A DNA stretch of 14,250 bases from JBGOUJ01 sp041477005. Lineage in GTDB: Bacteria > Acidobacteriota > Terriglobia > Bryobacterales > JACQDG01. Location of the stretch: the NCBI GenBank assembly GCA_041477005.1, contig JBGOUJ010000134.1, positions 1-14,250 on the forward strand, in the 5' to 3' direction. Shown one piece after another: positions 1 to 7,359 of the stretch; positions within the stretch are counted from its first letter, which is position 1, and every line of letters starts with the position of its first letter. The notes under the pieces are model-generated. The model was given only the letters and a program-made list of their open reading frames with translations. It ran no database searches and had not been told where the DNA came from. Both the position numbers and the translations under genes were made by a program.

Positions 1-1335
1 CGTTTCCTGCCGGTCCGTGTTGGTACCGCCGGCGGTATCCATTGCGGGGTCCCCAAACCCGAGCAGACCGTTTGTCATGGGAGTCCGCATGTACATGAAC
101 CGAAGGTAGAGGCGATTGCTGCTATTGAACTCGTGATCCAAACGGGCCACTACCATCGGTTGGTCCAGCGACTGCACACTGTTGACCGCATAGTTCAGGG
201 AGTTCGCGGGTCGTCCGGGCACATTGGGCGCAGGAAAGAACTGGGCCAACTGCTTGCCCACGCTGTCCAGGCGGCTTGCCGGAATGACGTTGTTCGCGAA
301 CGGAGAGCTTGTCAGCGGGTCGAGCACCGCCCCCGAACGACCCGAGAAATCCCCACGAGTCTCCGCGGGAGTGGGCACGTTTAGAACACTTGTGCTACTA
401 AGGCGGCGATAGTCCCCCTCGACGTTAGCGAAGAAAAACGTCCGATTCCTTTTGATGGGCCCCCCGACCGTGCCGCCAAAGACATTGTCCCTTCGCGGGA
501 ACTTTCCTGGGGAGAAGAAGGGCCGGGCGTTCAGTTTGTCGTTTCGAAAAAACTCGTACAGGGAGCCGTGAAACTCGTTAGTTCCCGACTTGGTTGTCAG
601 AGTTATGTAGCCGCCCCGGGAGTGCCCATATTCGGCCGAGTAAATGTTAGTGAGAACGTTGACCTCATGGACTGAGGCGACGGGTGGATTCGCCAGGAAC
701 TGGACCCGGTCCAGGGGATTGTTTTGAGTCACACCTCCATCCATGTACCACATTTGGTCGAGTCCCTGACCACCCGCCATCGAAAATTGTGGGATATCCA
801 GGAACCCGGATTTCGTTTGGATCCAAACCATGTTTCCCATCAACTCAACCAGTTTCCCGGGCCGGCGGTCGACAAGCGGCATGTCTGCTACATTCTTGCT
901 CTCGATCAACTGTCCCACAGTGGCCGTCTCGCTCTGCAACAGCGGCGCTTCTGCAGTCACAGTGACGTTTTCGGTCACGTCGCCCACGGCCAGAGCGATG
1001 TCGAACGTCGCCGCTTGCTCCGTCTCCAGGACAACGTTTTGGCGATTATAACGCTTAAAGCCTGCTGCTTCCGCTTTCAGTTCATAGTGCCCAGGGTTGA
1101 GAAACGGAATCGAATAGACGCCCCGATTGTTGCTGACCGCTTCCTGGCTAGTGCCGGTCGCGACGTTGGTGATCGAGATGCGAGCTCCGGCGACAAAAGC
1201 GCCGCTGGAATCGGTGACGGTTCCGGTAATCTTGGCTGTGGCCGTTTGAGCCTGCAGGGTGCCCATCTCGAGAGCGAGCAGCACGAAAGCCAGACCCAGC
1301 GCACGACAGGGTGGTCCGGGGAGTAGCCGCCTCAT
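1..1335 (-). CDS. TonB-dependent receptor, Oar-like, N-terminal part (3' end outside window)
   Basis: An open frame of 445 codons runs from the ATG at 1335 off the left edge without a stop. A start-proximal AAGGTGAGG lies about 8 nt before the ATG. The protein begins with a signal peptide (MRRLL, then a hydrophobic core) with likely cleavage after LQA at residue 29. Residues about 33-118 match a carboxypeptidase-regulatory/Cna-B-like fold (KITGTVTDSSGAFVAGA, then GVYSIPFLNPGHYEL and AGFKRY). The plug-like part follows, with MWYMDGG, the EVNVLTNIYSAEYGHSRGG stretch and TTKSGTNEFHG, and then the start of the barrel with GGTVGGPIKRNRTFFFANVEG. These are hallmarks of the large Oar-like outer-membrane receptors expanded in Acidobacteriota. 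Family members are usually about 1000-1200 residues, so well under half is present. Such proteins probably import polymers or ligands across the outer membrane; the substrate cannot be read from sequence. Confidence 0.93.
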   Translation of the reverse strand, partial: MRRLLPGPPCRALGLAFVLLALEMGTLQAQTATAKITGTVTDSSGAFVAGARISITNVATGTSQEAVSNNRGVYSIPFLNPGHYELKAEAAGFKRYNRQNVVLETEQAATFDIALAVGDVTENVTVTAEAPLLQSETATVGQLIESKNVADMPLVDRRPGKLVELMGNMVWIQTKSGFLDIPQFSMAGGQGLDQMWYMDGGVTQNNPLDRVQFLANPPVASVHEVNVLTNIYSAEYGHSRGGYITLTTKSGTNEFHGSLYEFFRNDKLNARPFFSPGKFPRRDNVFGGTVGGPIKRNRTFFFANVEGDYRRLSSTSVLNVPTPAETRGDFSGRSGAVLDPLTSSPFANNVIPASRLDSVGKQLAQFFPAPNVPGRPANSLNYAVNSVQSLDQPMVVARLDHEFNSSNRLYLRFMYMRTPMTNGLLGFGDPAMDTAGGTNTDRQET

Positions 1336-1354
1336 TTTCAGACCTCACCTTCGC

Positions 1355-1412
1355 CAACGGCGTCCCATACGGGAGCAACAAGGCTCCCCATGGACAACGC
1401 GCCGCTGGACGC
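1355..1412 (-). promoter_or_regulatory. Foldable 5' leader before the receptor gene
   Basis: Just upstream of the ribosome binding site the minus-strand RNA can form an 8-bp stem (bases 1400-1407 with 1355-1362, one G-U pair). This encloses a perfect 6-bp hairpin (GGGAGC, 1383-1388, with GCTCCC, 1371-1376, and a 6-nt loop). A second pairing, GCGTCC with GGACGC (1407-1412 with 1360-1365), competes with the outer stem. The region is GC-rich, so chance pairing is possible. I recognise no known riboswitch class. The role is inferred only from position and structure. Confidence 0.35.
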
Positions 1413-1510
1413 TTGTAGTTTCCGGGCTGGCCGCCTTCCCTCCGGGCGCGGCTGAAGAGGCGCCGCGGCCCCACAATCGCCGCCATCCCTTCGCGACGCC
1501 TGGCCCGCAG

Positions 1511-1523
1511 AGGTTCAGAACCT
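1511..1523. repeat. Short inverted repeat AGGTTC-A-GAACCT
   Basis: This is a perfect 6-bp inverted repeat with a 1-nt centre in the divergent gap between the receptor and GntR genes. It lies downstream of the predicted receptor -10 box. Its size and symmetry fit a dimeric regulator site, but one copy of 6-bp arms can arise by chance. Confidence 0.25.
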
Positions 1524-1559
1524 AACCGTTGGTCTCGAAGCGCAGCCCAATCCTGTCGA

Positions 1560-1588
1560 TTTGTAGCACGAGTCTTCTGACATGTCAA
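1560..1588 (-). promoter_or_regulatory. Candidate sigma-70 promoter of the TonB receptor gene
   Basis: On the minus strand a perfect TTGACA (1588-1583) is followed after 17 nt by TACAAA (1565-1560, 4 of 6 bases of TATAAT). This faces the receptor gene and would give a leader of roughly 215 nt. The -35 hexamer lies inside the palindrome TGACATGTCA, so a repressor bound there would block the promoter. No transcript data are available. Confidence 0.45.
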
Positions 1589-1743
1589 CAGATATTTTAG
1601 AATGTTTCGGTGGACGGTCGGGAGAGACCGAGCCGGGGCCACCGGCGAACTGGCTGCTCCGGCGAAGAAGTGCTGGTTTGCGTTGGAGTTACGGGAACCC
1701 CTCCCTCCCTCCGTCTACTCAAGGACATGTCAACCAATGTCAA
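1578..1743. repeat. Three TTGACAT copies in the divergent gap
   Basis: On the minus strand TTGACAT occurs at 1588-1582, 1733-1727 and 1743-1737. The last two are spaced exactly 10 bp apart, about one helical turn. The 11-mer GACATGTCAAC is repeated identically at 1579-1589 and 1724-1734 and contains the palindrome GACATGTC. Such repeats beside a GntR-type gene are plausible operator sites for autoregulation and control of the divergent receptor. This is inference. Confidence 0.4.
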
Positions 1744-1824
1744 ACCATTCCTCAGCATTTCACTTGCTCTTCTTGTGGATGTCGTCATAAACTAAGCATT
1801 GTTTCTCCTGCAAGTAGAGCACCC

Positions 1825-2544
1825 ATGAAGAAAAGAACCCGCAAAGATCCCAAAGGCAGTCTGACACAGCACGCCTACTTGACTATTCGCGAGAAGATTC
1901 TCAAAGGAGAAATCCCTTTAGGAACATCGTTGCCACGCCATCGACTGGCTAAAAAATTCGGGATGAGCGTCCTGCCGGTCGCCGCAGCGCTCCAGTTATT
2001 GGAGAGCGACGGCCTGGTGGAGAGCCTTCCCCGCATTGGGACGCGGGTGAGGATCCCCAACGCGCAGCAGATGCGGGGACATTTTATTGTTCGCGAGGCT
2101 TTGGAAAGTCAGGCCGCCCGGCTGCTGGCGGAAAAGTGTAGCGCGGAAGAGCGGCTGGAGTTGCAAAAGATGGCTGCTCAGTTGGATGTGCTCTATTCCG
2201 GCCCCCCCGATGGGAACTGCGATGCAGATGAGCACTGGTTCCGGACGTACAGATACCACATGGCCTTTCACATGCGGGTGGCCGAATGCACGGGCTGTCT
2301 TGAGCTTTGCCGTGCGATTGAGAGGAATCAGGTGCTGGTTTTCAATTGGCTCTACAGCAGTTCTGCGAAAATGCACGAAGTGCCTGAACGATGGCACCAG
2401 AGTCTCGTTGAGAAAATTACAAGTGGCGATCCGGAAGTTGCGGAAGCAGCGATGCGCCGGCACATCCGCTACGGCATGGACGTGATCATTGAGCGGCTGC
2501 AGAACCCCACCACTGTGGCAGATCGGGTACCCGTAGTCTATTAG
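1825..2544 (+). CDS. GntR-family transcriptional regulator, FCD (FadR-like) subfamily
   Basis: The 239-residue protein has a winged helix-turn-helix at about residues 11-78. Its recognition region is around LAKKFGMSVLPVAAALQLLE, followed by DGLVE and the wing sequence RIGTRVRIP. An all-helical FCD effector domain spans about 85-225. FCD proteins usually bind small carboxylic acids through a metal site. Here H149 (in FH), H191 (in WHQSLVEKI) and H213 (in RRHI) sit at the usual ligand positions, while the usual Asp four residues before the first His appears as H145. I chose the ATG at 1825 because family homology begins there; an in-frame ATG at 1582 would add 81 residues of unrelated low-quality sequence. 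The upstream ribosome site is weak. The gene lies between a divergent receptor and a co-directional acyl-CoA synthetase, which may be its targets. Confidence 0.88.
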   Translation: MKKRTRKDPKGSLTQHAYLTIREKILKGEIPLGTSLPRHRLAKKFGMSVLPVAAALQLLESDGLVESLPRIGTRVRIPNAQQMRGHFIVREALESQAARLLAEKCSAEERLELQKMAAQLDVLYSGPPDGNCDADEHWFRTYRYHMAFHMRVAECTGCLELCRAIERNQVLVFNWLYSSSAKMHEVPERWHQSLVEKITSGDPEVAEAAMRRHIRYGMDVIIERLQNPTTVADRVPVVY

Positions 2545-2635
2545 GCGGCGCCAGCATCAGGTTTGGCGGCGCGATCGAACTCCTGTTGATGGAACGGTAA
2601 CGGTTGGACCGCGGCACGAGACTGAGAACCGCGCG

Positions 2636-4570
2636 ATGAAAAACAACTGGATCTGGCAGCCCACTCCTGCGTCTGTGGAGAAGACCAATGTTTGCCGCTT
2701 TATGACGCGACTCGGCTTCACAAGCATCGAGGAATTCCTTCTCTTCTCACAAGGCGATCCGGAAAGATTCTGGGACGAGATGGTGAAGGAGGTCGGCATT
2801 GACTGGTTCGAGCCGTACCAGAAAGTGCTCGACGTTTCGCAAGGTGTTGAATGGGCGCGATGGTTCCTGGGGGGCAAGTTGAACATCGCCTGGAACTGCC
2901 TCGACCGGCACGCGCAGGGGTCTGCGGCCAATCACATCGCCTGCATCTGGGAGGGGGAAGACGCCGCCCCTCGGACGCTGACCTTCGCGCAATTGTACGC
3001 TGAGACGAGCCGCCTGGCGCACGGCCTCAAGGGCCTGAATCTCCAAAAAGGAGACCGGGTGGCTCTCTACATGCCCCTGGTCCCCGAGGTCGTAGTAATC
3101 CTGTACGCGTGTTTCAAGCTCGGTCTGATCGTGGTACCCATTTTCTCCGGCTTCGGGCCTGGGGCCACCGCGACGCGCCTCGAAGATTCCGGGGCTCGCG
3201 TGGTGTTTACGGCTGACTTTTTGCAGCGCCGCGGCAAGCTGATCCCGCTGAAGGAAAAGGCGGACCAGGCCGTTAGCAAGGCCGCCGCGATCGAGAAGGT
3301 CGTGGTCTACCGCTACAAAGGAGGCGATGTCCCCTGGACTCCGAAACGCGATATCTGGTGGGATGACCTCGTCCGCAATCAACCGTCGGAGCAGGGTTCG
3401 GCTGTTCTCGATTCCGAGGACCGGGCATTCGTTCTCTATACTTCGGGCACCACCGGCAAGCCGAAGGGAGCTGTTCACACTCACGCGGGGTGCCTGGCCC
3501 AGATGACGAAGGAGATCTACCTGGCCTTCGACCTTCAGCCCGGCGATCGCTTCTTCTGGGTCTCCGATATCGGTTGGATGATGGGGCCGTGGCAGATCAT
3601 CGGCGTTCACAATTTTGGCGGCACTATCTTTCTCTGTGACGGGGCGCCGGACTACCCGGAGGCCGATCGCTTCTGGCGGATCATCGAGGCTCATCGCATC
3701 ACCACGTTCGGAATCTCTCCCACGGCGATCCGCCTGCTGATTCGGAAGGGCGCTGAGTTGGTGAATCGCCACGATCTCAGCTCGCTCCGTCTGCTGGGAT
3801 CCACCGGTGAGCCCTGGGACGAAACCTCATACATGTGGTTCTTCGAGAATGTCGGCAAGCGCCGCTGCCCTATCATTAATATTTCCGGCGGCACCGAGAT
3901 CGTCGGCTGTTTTCTCTCTCCGCTCCCCATCCAGCCTCTGAAGCCGTGCACGCTGGGGGGACCGGCGCCCGGCATGGCCACGCAGGTCTTCGACGGGGAC
4001 GGCCTGCCCGTTCGGGGTCGGACGGGATACCTGGTGTGCACCAAACCGGCGCCCTCCATGACGCGCGGCCTGTGGAATGATCCCGAGCGTTACCTCGAGA
4101 CCTACTGGTCCAGATGGCAAGGCGTCTGGTACCACGGCGACTGGGCAAGTGTCGACGAGGACGGCTGCTGGTACCTGCACGGGCGCGCCGACGAGACCTT
4201 CAATGTCGCCGGGCGAAAGGTGGGACCGGCAGAAGTGGAGCAGGCGCTGACCGAAAATCCGTCCATTTCTGAAGCAGCCGTCATCGGAGTGCCCGACGAC
4301 ATCACAGGAGAAAGCATCGTAGCTTTTGTCGTCCCGAAGAGCGGCGTGGATGCAACCGCCGCGATGCTGCAGGAGATTTCCGAGCATGTAGTCCAATCCC
4401 TCGGCGCCACCCTTCGGCCCCGAGCGATTCACCCCGTGCACGAATTACCAAAAACGCAGAGCGGAAAGATTGTTCGACGGGCGATCCGTCAGGCGTACCT
4501 CGGACAGGACATCGGGGACGTGTCCACGATAGAAAATCCTGCCGCGCTGGAGTTCTTCCGGTTCCATTGA
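2636..4570 (+). CDS. AMP-forming acyl-CoA synthetase (acetyl-CoA synthetase-like, ANL superfamily)
   Basis: This 644-residue cytoplasmic enzyme should adenylate a short carboxylic acid and transfer it to CoA. The P-loop-like motif YTSGTTGKPKG is at 268-278, the adenine-binding motif ISGGTEIVG at 416-424, the ribose-binding aspartate in YHGDW at 502, and the hinge in GRADETFNVAGRKVG follows. The catalytic lysine is K611 in KTQSGKIVRR. The length and N-terminal extension fit the acetyl/acetoacetyl-CoA synthetase branch. Canonical acetate enzymes carry a WWQTETG-type motif where this one has ISGGTEIVG, so acetate should not be assumed; propionate, acetoacetate or another short acid is possible. 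The gene starts 91 bp after the GntR gene on the same strand. The ribosome site before the ATG is weak. Confidence 0.88.
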   Translation: MKNNWIWQPTPASVEKTNVCRFMTRLGFTSIEEFLLFSQGDPERFWDEMVKEVGIDWFEPYQKVLDVSQGVEWARWFLGGKLNIAWNCLDRHAQGSAANHIACIWEGEDAAPRTLTFAQLYAETSRLAHGLKGLNLQKGDRVALYMPLVPEVVVILYACFKLGLIVVPIFSGFGPGATATRLEDSGARVVFTADFLQRRGKLIPLKEKADQAVSKAAAIEKVVVYRYKGGDVPWTPKRDIWWDDLVRNQPSEQGSAVLDSEDRAFVLYTSGTTGKPKGAVHTHAGCLAQMTKEIYLAFDLQPGDRFFWVSDIGWMMGPWQIIGVHNFGGTIFLCDGAPDYPEADRFWRIIEAHRITTFGISPTAIRLLIRKGAELVNRHDLSSLRLLGSTGEPWDETSYMWFFENVGKRRCPIINISGGTEIVGCFLSPLPIQPLKPCTLGGPAPGMATQVFDGDGLPVRGRTGYLVCTKPAPSMTRGLWNDPERYLETYWSRWQGVWYHGDWASVDEDGCWYLHGRADETFNVAGRKVGPAEVEQALTENPSISEAAVIGVPDDITGESIVAFVVPKSGVDATAAMLQEISEHVVQSLGATLRPRAIHPVHELPKTQSGKIVRRAIRQAYLGQDIGDVSTIENPAALEFFRFH

Positions 4571-4728
4571 GTTGACGACGCGCTGCCCCACCCCTTGCCG
4601 ACGTGGGCGCCACAATTGAGAGCGATGTCGCCAACGCGCGGCCCCAGGCTCAACCGCCGGTAGATCGCACGCTGTTGTTCGGCTGGTTCCAGCTCAGACT
4701 TGTCGCATACGCCGGCGTTAAGCCCGCG

Positions 4729-4758
4729 TTGACTCGTCTCGGGGCCCTGGCGTAACAT
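4729..4758 (+). promoter_or_regulatory. Candidate promoter overlapping the first ATG of the FHA-transglycosylase gene
   Basis: TTGACT (4729-4734) is followed after 18 bp by TAACAT (4753-4758), which overlaps the ATG at 4757. If this promoter is used, transcription would start near 4766 and the real translation start would be the in-frame ATG at 4787. The 186-bp gap before this gene shows no other clear feature. Confidence 0.28.
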
Positions 4759-6238
4759 GGCGATCCAAGGGCCGGTAGCTCCTCAAATGAGCATCCCCTC
4801 TCCAATACCCCGGCTGAACCTGAGCGCCTGGCTGGTGCGAAAATCGGGGCCGCTGTCGGGCGCGCGGCATTTGATTCGCGGCCCCATGACCCGCGTGGGC
4901 CGCAGCCCCGAAAACGACGTTGTCATAGACGACGCCATCGTTTCGGCGAACCACGTCGAGATTCGGAAGGAGGGCAGCAGCTATCGGATCTGCGACCGGA
5001 ACAGCACCAACGGCACCTTTGTGAATGGAGAGCGGGTCGCCGAAGCGGACCTGCACGCCCCTTCCACGATCCAGCTCGGCGCGGACGGGCCCGAGCTGAC
5101 CTTCGTGCTCGATGCCGAATCCTCGATGGGCTTCAATCAAACCCTCGTCGCCCGCCCCAACCTGCCGGCCTTGGGGACGGGCTCCGGACAACAGAGAGGA
5201 GAAAAGCCCGCATCCGCCATCAGCGGCGTCGACGAGAAGCTGCTCTCGCAGGCGGTGACCCGGGCGCGCCTGGCCCGGCGGAAGGGAGTCGCCGATCAGA
5301 CCGTCGTTATCATGCGGGAAGTCCTCGGCGCGGCGCTCCATCGCACCGGGCGAAGGTTCAAGACGGTCATCGGGATTCTGGTGCTGGCGCTACTGACGAT
5401 CAGCGCCTACGGGTATTGGAAGATCCGAGACCTCAAACGGGAAAAGAGCAGCATCGACAAGCAAATCCAGGACATTGAGTCTCTGCTCGAGAAATCCGGC
5501 GAGGACTCGAGCCAGACCGCTCAACTCCTCGACCGGCTGGATAAGTACGAGGACCAAGCGCGGGCCTTGCAGAGCAGCCTTTTCTACCGGGTGGGCGTGC
5601 GGGAGAACGAAGAGTTCATCCGGCACCAGATCCGGGCGCTGCTGGCGGAATTCGGCGCCGAAACCTACAGCATCCCGCCGGAATTCCTGGAAGAGGTGAA
5701 GCGCTTCATAGAAAACTACCAGGGACCGGACCGCTCCAGCATGACACGCGCGCTGGGCCAGGCCCGCCGGAACATGGAGGCCATGCGGCAAATCTTCGAG
5801 GAGGACCACCTGCCGCCGGACCTCGCCTATATGGCGCTGGTCGAGAGCACCCTGCAGCGGAACAACATCAGCCCCGCCGGGGCCGTGGGCATGTGGCAGT
5901 TTACGCCGGCCACCGCCCGGCAGTACGGCCTGCGCATCAACAAGAGTGTGGACGAGCGGCTCGACGTTCAAAAATCGACCCGCGCCGCGCGCCGGTACAT
6001 CCGCGAGCTGATCCTCGATTTCGGCGCCGGCAGCTCGGTGATGCTCGCTATGGCTGCTTATAATCTCGGCCCCACCAGGGTCAAACAGGCGGTGAGAAAA
6101 ATCAGCGATCCGATCAAGCAGCGCAGCTTCTGGTACCTCTATCGCGTCCGCGCCCTGCCCGCCGAAACGCGCGAGTACGTGCCCAAGGCCATTGCCGCCA
6201 TGATCATCGGGCGCAACCCAGAGCGGTTCGGATTCTGA
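4757..6238 (+). CDS. FHA domain-transmembrane-lytic transglycosylase (SLT, MltD-like) fusion
   Basis: The 493-residue protein joins a phosphothreonine-reading domain to a murein hydrolase. The FHA domain at about 25-118 keeps the key residues G48-R49-S50, S63, H66, N85-G86-T87 and N90-G91. A linker leads to one membrane span at about 203-221, preceded by basic residues (HRTGRRFK), which places FHA in the cytoplasm. Residues about 222-275 are charged and heptad-like, probably a coiled coil. The periplasmic part is an SLT domain: catalytic E363 in ALVEST, then GAVGMWQFTPATARQYGL, AYNLGP and ETREYVPKAIAAMI, a pattern of the MltD-type family. It should cleave peptidoglycan glycan strands without hydrolysis. 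The fusion suggests cell-wall cutting controlled by Ser/Thr phosphorylation, though no kinase is in the window. The start could be the ATG at 4757 or at 4787; FHA is intact either way. Confidence 0.92.
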   Translation: MAIQGPVAPQMSIPSPIPRLNLSAWLVRKSGPLSGARHLIRGPMTRVGRSPENDVVIDDAIVSANHVEIRKEGSSYRICDRNSTNGTFVNGERVAEADLHAPSTIQLGADGPELTFVLDAESSMGFNQTLVARPNLPALGTGSGQQRGEKPASAISGVDEKLLSQAVTRARLARRKGVADQTVVIMREVLGAALHRTGRRFKTVIGILVLALLTISAYGYWKIRDLKREKSSIDKQIQDIESLLEKSGEDSSQTAQLLDRLDKYEDQARALQSSLFYRVGVRENEEFIRHQIRALLAEFGAETYSIPPEFLEEVKRFIENYQGPDRSSMTRALGQARRNMEAMRQIFEEDHLPPDLAYMALVESTLQRNNISPAGAVGMWQFTPATARQYGLRINKSVDERLDVQKSTRAARRYIRELILDFGAGSSVMLAMAAYNLGPTRVKQAVRKISDPIKQRSFWYLYRVRALPAETREYVPKAIAAMIIGRNPERFGF

Positions 6239-6267
6239 AGCGCCGAGGCGCACAAAAAATCAGATGG

Positions 6268-6342
6268 AACCGCAGATGAACGCAGATGAACGCAGATAAC
6301 TGCTTGGTTTGTATCCGCGTTTATCTACGTTCGACTGCGGTT
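6268..6342. repeat. Dispersed-type inverted-repeat element with tandem CGCAGATGAA units
   Basis: Left arm 6268-6297 and right arm 6313-6342 are inverted copies matching at 25 of 30 positions, with an outer perfect 8 bp (AACCGCAG / CTGCGGTT) and a 15-nt loop. The left arm holds the 10-mer CGCAGATGAA twice in tandem (6271-6290) and a third partial copy (6291-6297). Very similar AACCGCAGATGAACGCAGAT sequences recur between genes in many unrelated bacterial genomes; this is from memory and not searched here. It fills most of the gap between the transglycosylase and NHL genes. It has no coding capacity and looks like a small non-autonomous repeat. Confidence 0.75.
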
Positions 6343-6372
6343 TCGATCGTTTCACGGCGGACAAAGTTGTGG

Positions 6373-6378
6373 TACTTT
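6373..6378 (+). promoter_or_regulatory. Candidate -10 box 7 nt before the NHL gene start
   Basis: TACTTT, preceded by TGG (extended -10-like), lies exactly 7 nt before the ATG at 6386, where no ribosome binding site is visible. The spacing would place the transcript start at or beside the ATG, as in leaderless mRNAs. The hexamer match is only 3 of 6, so this is tentative. Confidence 0.25.
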
Positions 6379-6385
6379 TGCTGCC

Positions 6386-7336
6386 ATGCGCGCCATTGCC
6401 TTTGTGCTTCTGACCGGCCTCGCACTGGCCCAGACTCCGCTCCCAGACCTGCATTACAAAGCACTTCCCGGCTGGCCGCAGTTGCCTTCGGGATGGAATT
6501 TTCGCGAGACACCCGGAATCGCCGTCGACCAGCGCGGCCACGTGTACGTGATCCACCGCGGCGAGCATCCCGTCATGGAGTTCACCGCCGACGGGAAGTT
6601 CGTGCGGGCGTTCGGCGACGGCCTCTACGATCGCCCCCACGCCGTCCGGATCGATCCGGAGGGAAATATCTGGACGGTCGATGACATGTCGCACATCGTG
6701 GTGAAGATGGACCCCACGGGGCGCATCCGAATGGTACTTGGCCGCTGGCGCAGCAGCTCGGAGATGAGTAGCACGCTGGCCGAACCGAACACCCTGCACG
6801 GCGCCCGCGGCATCCGAGACGGAGACGTCCCCAAGTTCAACCGGCCGACCGACGTGGCGTTTGCCTCGAACGGCGACCTCTACGTCACCGACGGATACGG
6901 CAACTCGCGGGTGGTCAAGTTTACGAAGGACGGGCGCTTCCTGAAGGCCTGGGGGAAACGGGGGGCCGGCGAGGGAGAGTTCCACACGCCTCACTCCATC
7001 GCCATCGACGCTCGCGGCCGCGTCTACGTCGCCGACCGCGAGAACTACCGCATTCAGATCTTCGATGGGGACGGCAAGTTCCTCACTCAGTGGACCCACT
7101 TGGGCGCGCCCTGGGGCCTCGATCTGAGCCGGGACGGCCACCTTTACGTGGCCGACGGTTACAACAACCGCGTGCTGAAGCTGACGCTGGAGGGCAAGAT
7201 TGTGGGCGCCTTCGGCTCTCCGGGAAAGCTTCCCGGACAGTTCAGCTACCTCCACCACCTGGCCGTCGGCCCCGACAGCGCCGTTTACACCGCAGAAATC
7301 CTGAACTGGCGGCCCCAGAAGTTCCTTCCGGAATGA
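6386..7336 (+). CDS. Secreted NHL-repeat beta-propeller protein (peptidylglycine alpha-amidating lyase-like)
   Basis: The 316-residue protein starts with a signal peptide (MRAIAFVLLTGLALA, cleavage near residue 15-16). Repeating NHL blades follow, each with a GIAVDQRGHVYV-like strand and a variable turn: PGIAVDQRGHVYVI, HAVRIDPEGNIWTVDD, TDVAFASNGDLYVTDGYGN, HSIAIDARGRVYVADREN, WGLDLSRDGHLYVADGYNN and HLAVGPDSAVYTAE. Blades are linked by DGKFLKAWG-type sequences. Six blades fit a closed propeller. The spacing and repeated DGYGN-R motifs resemble peptidyl-alpha-hydroxyglycine lyase-like proteins, many of which are bacterial and uncharacterised. No amidation partner is nearby, so enzymatic function is unproven; a periplasmic binding role is equally possible. 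The gene converges on the Cache gene with a 23-bp gap and no clear terminator. Confidence 0.85.
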   Translation: MRAIAFVLLTGLALAQTPLPDLHYKALPGWPQLPSGWNFRETPGIAVDQRGHVYVIHRGEHPVMEFTADGKFVRAFGDGLYDRPHAVRIDPEGNIWTVDDMSHIVVKMDPTGRIRMVLGRWRSSSEMSSTLAEPNTLHGARGIRDGDVPKFNRPTDVAFASNGDLYVTDGYGNSRVVKFTKDGRFLKAWGKRGAGEGEFHTPHSIAIDARGRVYVADRENYRIQIFDGDGKFLTQWTHLGAPWGLDLSRDGHLYVADGYNNRVLKLTLEGKIVGAFGSPGKLPGQFSYLHHLAVGPDSAVYTAEILNWRPQKFLPE

Positions 7337-7359
7337 ATTTGAGGCAGCTCGTCCGCGGC

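Noticed and set aside
1148..1642. Open minus-strand frame of 164 codons across the receptor start and leader
   Set aside because: It overlaps the well-supported receptor gene in another frame and has no recognisable domain.
1582..1824. 81-codon N-terminal extension of the GntR protein from an upstream ATG
   Set aside because: The sequence is not protein-like, contains the candidate operator repeats, and family homology begins right after the ATG at 1825.
2747..3772. 341-codon antisense frame within the acyl-CoA synthetase gene
   Set aside because: It is a shadow of a high-GC gene with strong motifs on the opposite strand.
6240..6251. GCGCC-GA-GGCGC hairpin as terminator of the transglycosylase gene
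   Set aside because: It is followed by a run of A, not T, on the coding strand, so it does not fit an intrinsic terminator.
6271..6297. CRISPR-like tandem repeat
   Set aside because: The unit is only 10 bp, directly tandem without spacers, and part of a larger inverted repeat.
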